From Ignavibacteriales bacterium (GTDB taxonomy: Bacteria; Bacteroidota; Ignavibacteria; T3Sed10-11), in contig PWJF01000419.1 of NCBI GenBank assembly GCA_003560935.1, positions 1 through 5,097 on the forward strand: a DNA stretch of 5,097 nt, written 5' to 3'. The position numbers and the translations under genes are program-made. The first letter of the stretch is position 1; the number at the start of each line of letters is the position of its first letter. Of the stretch, positions 1 to 5,097 are shown piece by piece. A model generated the notes under the pieces. That model was not told where the DNA came from. It did no database searches and saw only the letters and a list, made by a program, of their open reading frames with translations.

Positions 1-120
1 GGCGATATACCGACTGCGTACGGCGTATCGCCGTGGATATCGTTGTTCTTTGGTGTTGCATTGATGCTGGGAATCGTGTACTTCTTCGGCAAAAAAGTTG
101 AGAATCGATCACGCGTATGA
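1..120 (+). CDS. C-terminal end of an integral membrane protein (5' part outside window)
   Basis: The frame is open from base 1 to a TGA at 118-120 and gives 39 residues. The segment SPWISLFFGVALMLGIVYFFG (residues 10-30, here split as SPWISLFFGV and ALMLGIVYFFG) is hydrophobic and long enough for one membrane helix. It is followed by a charged tail (KK, then E, R and R), as in the last helix and cytoplasmic C-terminus of a polytopic transporter or permease. By the positive-inside rule the tail is probably cytoplasmic. The family cannot be named from this fragment. A secondary transporter is a guess only, and a shorter membrane protein is also possible. The gene lies 85 bases before the probable start of the deacetylase on the same strand, so the two could share a transcript. 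No terminator hairpin is visible between them. Confidence 0.6.
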   Translation, partial: GDIPTAYGVSPWISLFFGVALMLGIVYFFGKKVENRSRV

Positions 121-205
121 GAAGATTGACAAAACGACAACGAAAAACACCGGGACTGTTTTATTTTAGACGAAGGAAATGGATATAAAACAAGAGACTA
201 AAACC
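121..205 (+). other. Short intergenic region before bshB1
   Basis: These 85 bases lie between the stop of the membrane protein and the preferred ATG of the deacetylase. A TTGACA hexamer is present at 126-131, but no -10-like hexamer lies 16-18 bases after it. The T-rich stretch at 159-168 is too far away to pair with it. I see no hairpin. The region may contain a promoter, or it may only be a spacer in a two-gene transcript. Confidence 0.3.
192..197 (+). promoter_or_regulatory. Probable ribosome binding site for bshB1 (start at 206)
   Basis: The purine run AAGAGA ends 8 bases before the ATG at 206, which is a usable but weak Shine-Dalgarno match. The stronger AAGGA at 173-177 ends one base before the alternative ATG at 179, too close to serve it, and 28 bases before the ATG at 206, too far. 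The spacing therefore favours 206, which agrees with where family members begin (M-K-L-D). Confidence 0.4.
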
Positions 206-928
206 ATGAAACTCGACGTACTTGCCATTGCGGCAAATCCCGATGATATAGAACTCTCCTGCGGCGGAACATTGGCTAAACTTGCACAACGTGAAAAAAA
301 GGTCGGCATCGTCGACCTGACTCAGGGAGAGATGGGTACCCGCGGGACGGCGGAAATTCGTTTACAGGAAGCCGACAAAGCGGGGAAGATTCTCGGGCTT
401 TCGGTCAGAGAAAATTTAAAATTTTATGACGGTAGATTCACTACCGGTCATATTAATAAAGTCCGGCTTATACGGGTCATCAGAAAATACCGTCCTGAAA
501 TATTGCTTATCCCACATTGGTTGGAGCGCCATCCCGACCACGAGCGCGCTCACCGTCTGGCACGGGATGCCTGGTTTTATTCCGGCTTGAAGAAAATTCC
601 CACCGAAGAAGAAGACGGCACGGTGCTCGAAGCTCATCGCCCAGGGATATGTTTTCACTATATGCAAAAATACGAATTCGAGCCGACGTTTATCGTCGAC
701 ATCTCCGATGTGTATGATATACGAATGGAAGCGATCGAGGCATATGCGTCTCAATTTCATAACCCGGAGAGCGACGATCCCGAGACATTGTTGAGCCGGC
801 CGGACTTCATGCAATTTATCGAAACGCGTGCACGGTATTACGGTAATCGTATCGGTGTTCAGTACGGAGAGCCGTTCTATGCGATAGAGACGATCGGGGT
901 AAGGGATATATTTGATCTGGTGTTTTAA
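206..928 (+). CDS. bshB1: LmbE/PIG-L family deacetylase, bacillithiol biosynthesis BshB1-like, with an altered zinc motif
   Basis: The 240-residue protein resembles BshB1, the zinc-dependent cytoplasmic enzyme that removes the acetyl group from GlcNAc-malate to give GlcN-malate, the second step of bacillithiol synthesis. Family features seen are the MKLD start, LSCGGTLAKL (about 17-26), GIVDLTQGEMGTRG (34-47), IRKYRPEI (92-99), ERHPDHERA (107-115), SGLKKI (126-131), SQFHNP (182-187) and a late IGVRDIFDLV. Length is normal for the family. Aligned on the known Bacillus enzyme, D13 would be the general base, D14 and H112 metal ligands, and H109 and D111 the charge-relay residues. All are present, but the first ligand (His in AHPDD) is Asn11 (codon AAT, 236-238). 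An upstream ATG at 179 would add nine residues not typical of the family, so 206 is preferred. No bshA or bshC is visible nearby. It could act on another N-acetylated sugar, or be impaired or use a different metal. Confidence 0.85.
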   Translation: MKLDVLAIAANPDDIELSCGGTLAKLAQREKKVGIVDLTQGEMGTRGTAEIRLQEADKAGKILGLSVRENLKFYDGRFTTGHINKVRLIRVIRKYRPEILLIPHWLERHPDHERAHRLARDAWFYSGLKKIPTEEEDGTVLEAHRPGICFHYMQKYEFEPTFIVDISDVYDIRMEAIEAYASQFHNPESDDPETLLSRPDFMQFIETRARYYGNRIGVQYGEPFYAIETIGVRDIFDLVF

Positions 929-932
929 AGGA
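929..932. other. Convergent gene junction, 4 bases
   Basis: The TAA of the deacetylase (926-928) and the TGA of the minus-strand kinase (complement of 933-935) are separated by only four bases. There is no room for a dedicated terminator, so any terminator for either gene must lie inside the other gene's coding sequence. Confidence 0.9.
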
Positions 933-3377
933 TCACGATTTGCCGTTTTGCTTTCTGTCCAGAACTTCACGGACGCGTATACCGAGTGTTTTCGGAGTGA
1001 ACGGTTTTTGTATGAAGGCGAGGCCGGAATCGATTATGCCCCGGTTTATTACTACATGGTTGGTATATCCCGATATAAAAATAACCTTTATCGATTTTCT
1101 TTCTTTAACCAATCTATCGGCTAACTCTCTTCCATTCAGACCGGGCATCATAATATCTGTTACCAACAGGTCGATATTGTGCGAATGCCGTTGTGAGATC
1201 TGAAGCGCCTCCATTCCATCCTTTGCCTGTAGTATTGTATAGCCGAGGTCGGATAATACGTTGCTGCAGAATCGCCGTACCGAGTCTTCATCCTCCGCGA
1301 TTAAAATAGTCTCGTTCTTTCCTTTCGGTACTTCCTCGATCAATGCCGGATCTTTTTTCAGCGGCACTTTAACCTCTTTATCGACACGGGGGAAATATAT
1401 TTTAAAGGTTGTTCCCCGCGCGACTTCACTGTAACACCAGATATGTCCGCCGCTTTGCTTAACGATCCCGTATACTGTTGAAAGACCGAGCCCGGTTCCC
1501 TTCCCTTTCTCCTTCGTGGTAAAGAACGGTTCATATATCTGATCCCGGATATCTTCGGCGATACCGTTACCCGTATCGCTGATTGCGATGGCAACGTATT
1601 TACCGGGCACAACATCCGGATGTGTATCGCCGTAATCGGCGCTTAGCTCCGTATTAAATGTTTCGACGCTTAAAACACCTCCGTCGGGCATAGCATCGCG
1701 GGCATTGATGATCAAATTCATTATCACCTGTTCGACCAGGGCCGGATCGATTTCAATAGTGCCAAGCGACTCTTCAAAATAGGTATGGAGTTCAACAGTT
1801 TCACCGGCGACCCTGTGTAAAAGAGAATCCATCGCATTAATAATCGCGTTAAGATCGACCGGAATCGGTTTAACAACCTGGCGTCGTGAGAATGCCAGAA
1901 GCTGTTGTATTAACTTTGTCGCTCTATCGGAAGCGGTTATAATCTCACTAACATTCGCTTTGGCCTGTTCATCGGTAATCTTTGTAGCGACCAGCGCCGC
2001 ATATCCGCTGATAGCGGTCAGGATATTATTGAAGTCGTGTGCCAGCCCGCCCGCAAGTCTGCCGACCGCTTCGATTTTCTGTGAATGGCGTAATTGCTCT
2101 TCAAGGTGTTTTTGCGAGGTAACATCGCGTAAAATTCCGAGCACCGCAGGTTTTCTTTCCCACTCGATAGTCGCAAGGCTGGCTTCGAGATGAATCTTTT
2201 TCCTGTCCTTGTTTCTCCCTACGAACACAATCCTGTCCGATACTTCTTCTCCGCGTTCGCGCTTTTTCCGCCGTTCTTCGATCAGAGGGATGCTATCTTC
2301 ATCGAGCAGTTTCATGAATGTAAAACCCGTAGACATTACTTCGCCCGCCGTATAACCGAATATATCGAGAAACTTTTCGTTGACCATAACGAACTGCTTC
2401 CCCTGGATAACATAGATTGCATCGTTGGATTTCTCGACTATTTTGCGCAGTTTTTCCTCGCTTTCCAATAACGCGTTTTCTATTATCTTATGATCGGTTA
2501 TATCGGTGATGAATCCCTCAAGCATGACCGGTTGATTTTCACGGTATACCCCAACCCCGATCTCGCTTACCCATTTCCATCGACCGTCCTTATGTTTCAT
2601 CCGGTACGAAATTTCGAACGGTTTTTGTGCTCCCAGCATTTCGTCAATATGTTGCGTAACATCCTGTCGGTCATCGGGATGTATTAATTGCATCAGCGAT
2701 ATTGAACCGTCCTCAAAATCCAGGATTGAATATCCGGTAAGCGCTTGAATATGTTCGTTGATATATATAAGGGAGTGGTGGTCGTCGTTTTTACACAGAT
2801 AAACGACGCCGGGAATATTTTCGGCAAGTATACGGAAGCGTTCCTCGGATTCATAGAGATGGTCTTTAGCTTTCTGATGTTCGGTAATATCAAATGCAAC
2901 ACCGGTGACTTCGACGACTTCGCCCTCTTGATAAACAGGGTTATAGTGTGTTTGAAACATCCGTCCCGATTCTCTAACGGTTGCCGTAAACGATTCACCG
3001 TTCAGGGCGCGCCGGATGGTTCCGAGAATTTCTTTATTGCCTTTGTAGATCTCAAAGATTGACCGTCCGACCGCCTGATCTTTACTAAGACCGATACTAT
3101 GTAATCCTCTCCCTTCGCTTAACGTAAATATTCCCTTTGCATCGATGGTAAAAATGATAATATCGATGTTGTTGAGTATTTGTTCAAGATAGGAAACACC
3201 CCGGTGTGCGTGTCCGGTGATTTGTCCGGCCTCGTTTGTCGTTTGTCTGTTCGCGTCACTACTGTCCATACTCTGCCGTTCCCGGTTTCTCTGCTTCAGG
3301 TACAGGTACATTAAAAATATCAACACTGCTCCCCACACGCCGAAAATTGCAATAGTGTAGAGAGGATCAAGCATCAT
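933..3377 (-). CDS. Membrane-anchored PAS-PAS-PAS hybrid histidine kinase with C-terminal receiver domain
   Basis: The 814-residue protein is a hybrid sensor kinase. One hydrophobic helix (about 7-27) is followed by KQRNRER, so the rest should be cytoplasmic with no periplasmic sensor domain. Three PAS domains follow at about 63-170, 180-300 and 305-422; the second has the LIHPDDR and KHKDGRWKWV signatures of PAS_3 folds. The HisKA domain has phosphoacceptor H447 in AHDFNN; D448 and N451 fit the D/ExxN/T phosphatase pattern. The ATPase domain shows N558 (N box), DTGNG at 601-605 and GKGTGLGLS at 625-633. The receiver (about 690-808) has acidic residues 695-697, phosphoacceptor D741 in TDIMMP, S769 and K791 in QKPF. 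All catalytic residues appear intact. The architecture resembles CckA-like and many orphan hybrid kinases, but the signal cannot be read from the sequence. It starts at the first of two adjacent ATGs, 15 bases after the Sua5 gene. No output regulator or HPt is visible nearby. Confidence 0.93.
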   Translation of the reverse strand: MMLDPLYTIAIFGVWGAVLIFLMYLYLKQRNRERQSMDSSDANRQTTNEAGQITGHAHRGVSYLEQILNNIDIIIFTIDAKGIFTLSEGRGLHSIGLSKDQAVGRSIFEIYKGNKEILGTIRRALNGESFTATVRESGRMFQTHYNPVYQEGEVVEVTGVAFDITEHQKAKDHLYESEERFRILAENIPGVVYLCKNDDHHSLIYINEHIQALTGYSILDFEDGSISLMQLIHPDDRQDVTQHIDEMLGAQKPFEISYRMKHKDGRWKWVSEIGVGVYRENQPVMLEGFITDITDHKIIENALLESEEKLRKIVEKSNDAIYVIQGKQFVMVNEKFLDIFGYTAGEVMSTGFTFMKLLDEDSIPLIEERRKKRERGEEVSDRIVFVGRNKDRKKIHLEASLATIEWERKPAVLGILRDVTSQKHLEEQLRHSQKIEAVGRLAGGLAHDFNNILTAISGYAALVATKITDEQAKANVSEIITASDRATKLIQQLLAFSRRQVVKPIPVDLNAIINAMDSLLHRVAGETVELHTYFEESLGTIEIDPALVEQVIMNLIINARDAMPDGGVLSVETFNTELSADYGDTHPDVVPGKYVAIAISDTGNGIAEDIRDQIYEPFFTTKEKGKGTGLGLSTVYGIVKQSGGHIWCYSEVARGTTFKIYFPRVDKEVKVPLKKDPALIEEVPKGKNETILIAEDEDSVRRFCSNVLSDLGYTILQAKDGMEALQISQRHSHNIDLLVTDIMMPGLNGRELADRLVKERKSIKVIFISGYTNHVVINRGIIDSGLAFIQKPFTPKTLGIRVREVLDRKQNGKS

Positions 3378-3384
3378 GGTACAA

Positions 3385-3388
3385 CTCC
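3385..3388 (-). promoter_or_regulatory. Ribosome binding site of the hybrid kinase
   Basis: On the minus strand GGAG lies 7 bases before the ATG at 3377-3375 and 10 bases before the adjacent second ATG at 3374-3372. It sits inside the 15-base gap after the Sua5 stop codon, so the kinase has its own translation start within a probable shared transcript. The first ATG has the better spacing. Confidence 0.65.
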
Positions 3389-3392
3389 ATTC

Positions 3393-4457
3393 TCAACTGT
3401 GTGCAATAATTATCTCCGAAGCAGCTTTTCGTAATCTGTTCATAATGGCATGGCCACCCGACGGAAAACCTTCTACAAGAATCATATCGACTCCCTGCTC
3501 ATCAAAACTTCGCAGCGCTGCAAATAGATGCCTGCTCACAGTATGCGCATGTAAACCGAGATTTACATGCGATTCATTCTTTCGGATAGTATAATCATGT
3601 CCGGGAAAAAATCCGAGAATACCGATTCGTTTCTTTTGAACTTGATACTGCCGGATCAATGCATCTATCGTTTCTTTAATAGCCGGCGGCTCGCCCTCGA
3701 CAAGTACAAGTTCAGCGTCCGGTGCGTAATGCCGGTATTTTGTTCCCGGAGATTTCGGTTTTATGTGAACCGATTGATTATTATACAAATAAATATCGAC
3801 AATACCAATGACACGCTCTATCTGCCGGCGGCTTATTTTGCCCGGGCGGAGCACTACCGGAGGGCTAACCGAACAATCTACAATCGTCGATTCAATCCCG
3901 ACCTCGGTTTTACCGCCGTCAAGTATCAATTCGATCTTGCCGTACATATCATTATAGACATGCGCCGCCTTCGTCGGGCTCGGTTTACCCGAAACATTGG
4001 CACTCGGCGCTGCTACAGGCACACCCGCTTTTCTAATAAGCGACAATGCAATTTTATTATCGGGCATTCGAACGGCGACCGTGTCGAGACCGCCGGTAAC
4101 AATAGCAGGAATTTTCTTTCTCTTCATGACTATGACGGTTAACGGGCCGGGCCAAAATGCGCGTATAAGCTTTTTTGCCGCCGTCGATATATCGCGTCCG
4201 TATCTATCGATATCTTTCTTGTACCCGACATGTAAAATGAGCGGATTATCGGGAGGCCTGTTCTTTGCACGAAATATTTTCCCGATTGCGGTTGCGTTCA
4301 ATCCGTTAGCTCCGAGTCCGTACACCGTCTCCGTCGGAAATGCAACGAGCTCGCCCGCCCGCAGCAGTCGAGCGGCTTCGTTGATCGCATCGAGATCCGG
4401 TTTTGATTTGTTGATCCGGACTACGCGCGTAGGTTTTATGGCGGTTTTATGCTTCAC
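3393..4457 (-). CDS. L-threonylcarbamoyladenylate synthase, Sua5 type (YrdC plus Sua5 domain)
   Basis: The 354-residue protein should make threonylcarbamoyl-AMP from threonine, bicarbonate and ATP, the first step of t6A37 modification in ANN-decoding tRNAs, in the cytoplasm. The YrdC/TsaC domain (about 20-210) shows AFPTETVYGLGA (39-50), FRAKNRPPDNPL (62-73), FWPGPLT (101-107), APSANVSGKPSPT (150-162) and GIESTIVD (187-194), which form the nucleotide and threonine pocket. The linker motif SPGTKYRHYAPDAE (236-249) leads into the C-terminal Sua5 domain (about 250-350). This is therefore the long Sua5 form rather than the short TsaC form of about 190 residues. The start is GTG at 4457-4455; the length before PTETVYG fits the family and no better start is near. 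The GTG overlaps the lysA stop by four bases (GTGA), so translation is probably coupled. An AGGA only two bases upstream is too close to be a good ribosome binding site, which also points to coupling. Confidence 0.95.
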   Translation of the reverse strand: MKHKTAIKPTRVVRINKSKPDLDAINEAARLLRAGELVAFPTETVYGLGANGLNATAIGKIFRAKNRPPDNPLILHVGYKKDIDRYGRDISTAAKKLIRAFWPGPLTVIVMKRKKIPAIVTGGLDTVAVRMPDNKIALSLIRKAGVPVAAPSANVSGKPSPTKAAHVYNDMYGKIELILDGGKTEVGIESTIVDCSVSPPVVLRPGKISRRQIERVIGIVDIYLYNNQSVHIKPKSPGTKYRHYAPDAELVLVEGEPPAIKETIDALIRQYQVQKKRIGILGFFPGHDYTIRKNESHVNLGLHAHTVSRHLFAALRSFDEQGVDMILVEGFPSGGHAIMNRLRKAASEIIIAHS

Positions 4458-5097
4458 GATCCTGCATCCAGAAAATGCAAATCCTCTAATTTCTGACGGC
4501 GCCGGATTAAACGTACGGACGTTCCCTCGCTCAAGACTTCTGCAGGAAGCATATGCGCGTTATACATCGATGCCATCGAATATCCGTATGAACCGGCGTT
4601 TTTTATACACAATACATCTCCGATCTCCGGATGTGTGACATGTATATTCTTTCCCAGCACATCGGCGGACTCACACACATTTCCGACCACATCAACTTTG
4701 AGAGTTTCACCGGATATTTTTGATGCGTTCAGTATTTCATGATAGGCATCGTACAATGCCGGACGGATAAGATGATTCATACCCGTGTCGGTTCCAACGA
4801 TAATTTTATCATCGTTATGTTTAATCGATTGTACCGTCGTCAACAAAAAGCCCGCCTCCGAAACGAGGTATTTACCGGGTTCAAGTATGAGCCGGAGTGC
4901 GCGGTCGTTCTCTTCGCAAAAGGAGTCGAAATAGCTGCATATCCGGTTTCCTACCATGTCTATGTCGGTTTCAGAATCTTCTTCATGATACCGTACCTTA
5001 AATCCCCCGCCGATATCGACGAATCGTACCGTCGGAATGTCACGCGATGTGTGTAAGAGCAATTCGAGACTTTGCAGTAACGGTTCCCCATCTGTAA
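4454..5097 (-). CDS. lysA: Diaminopimelate decarboxylase, C-terminal half (5' end outside window)
   Basis: About 213 residues are visible. The frame stays open to the right edge, so the N-terminal part (including the PLP-binding lysine) lies outside. The enzyme is a PLP-dependent, alanine-racemase-fold decarboxylase that converts meso-diaminopimelate to L-lysine. Visible signatures, numbered from the first complete codon, are GGG (29-31, PLP phosphate binding), EPGK (72-75), GTDTGMNHLIRPALY (101-115), CESAD (141-145), NAGSYG (166-171) and LPAEVL late in the protein. The family more often has EPGR, CESGD and GAYG; the differences are conservative, and the cysteine, glutamate and tyrosine expected at the active site are present. 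A TTG at 5062-5060 could be mistaken for a start, but the coding signal continues upstream of it. Some relatives are fused to an aspartate kinase, which cannot be judged here. It overlaps the next gene by four bases and is probably the upstream member of the visible operon. Confidence 0.93.
   Translation of the reverse strand, partial: TDGEPLLQSLELLLHTSRDIPTVRFVDIGGGFKVRYHEEDSETDIDMVGNRICSYFDSFCEENDRALRLILEPGKYLVSEAGFLLTTVQSIKHNDDKIIVGTDTGMNHLIRPALYDAYHEILNASKISGETLKVDVVGNVCESADVLGKNIHVTHPEIGDVLCIKNAGSYGYSMASMYNAHMLPAEVLSEGTSVRLIRRRQKLEDLHFLDAGS

Noticed and set aside
126..131. TTGACA hexamer as a -35 element for bshB1
   Set aside because: No -10-like sequence lies at 16-18 bases. The T-rich stretch at 159-168 is about 30 bases away.
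179..205. Upstream ATG at 179 as the bshB1 start
   Set aside because: The AAGGA at 173-177 is only one base from this ATG, and the nine extra residues do not match the family N-terminus, which begins at the ATG at 206.
416..970. Minus-strand open frame of 184 codons across the deacetylase gene
   Set aside because: It is antisense to a well-conserved gene, shows no family motif and runs through the convergent junction.
981..1009. Possible intrinsic terminator for bshB1 (ACCG and CGGT arms followed by five Ts)
   Set aside because: The stem is only four base pairs around a 17-base loop, and it lies within codons of the kinase receiver domain.
3567..4638. Two long plus-strand open frames (3567-4142 and 3997-4638) opposite the Sua5 gene and the end of lysA
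   Set aside because: They overlap each other and lie antisense to genes with clear family motifs. Their translations show no recognisable motif and a composition typical of shadow frames.
5060..5062. TTG as the start of a short 202-residue lysA gene
   Set aside because: The frame continues open to the window edge, and a decarboxylase starting here would lack its PLP-lysine half. It is an internal leucine codon.

Overview
The window is an ordinary stretch of a bacterial chromosome of middling GC content. Two transcription units converge on a 4-base gap near position 930. The plus-strand side carries the last 39 codons of a membrane protein (1-120), followed by a bacillithiol-type LmbE/PIG-L deacetylase (bshB1, about 206-928). 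The minus-strand side, read from the right edge leftwards, carries the C-terminal half of diaminopimelate decarboxylase (lysA, 4454-5097, cut by the window edge), a full-length two-domain Sua5-type threonylcarbamoyl-AMP synthase (3393-4457), and a large PAS-rich hybrid histidine kinase/response regulator (933-3377).

The minus-strand genes look like one operon. lysA and the Sua5 gene overlap by four bases (GTGA). The Sua5 gene and the kinase are 15 bases apart, and the kinase ribosome binding site lies in that gap. Their roles (lysine or peptidoglycan precursor synthesis, tRNA t6A modification, signal transduction) do not form one pathway, so the grouping may be co-expression of housekeeping genes with a sensor kinase attached. 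The kinase has a single N-terminal membrane anchor, three PAS domains, an HDFNN-type phosphoacceptor domain, an ATPase domain and a C-terminal receiver. No separate output regulator is visible.

The BshB1-like deacetylase suggests a bacillithiol user. The LysA residues (EPGK, GTDTGMN, RPALY) and the large soluble-PAS hybrid kinase suggest a Gram-negative-like lineage, perhaps in or near the Bacteroidetes/Chlorobi-type groups. That placement is only an impression from remembered sequences and is weak.

No RNA gene, mobile element, CRISPR array, long repeat or convincing intrinsic terminator was found. The most interesting point is in the deacetylase: the first zinc-ligand histidine of the family's AHPDD motif is asparagine (ANPDD), while every other expected active-site residue is present. 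I did not find a convincing undescribed system.
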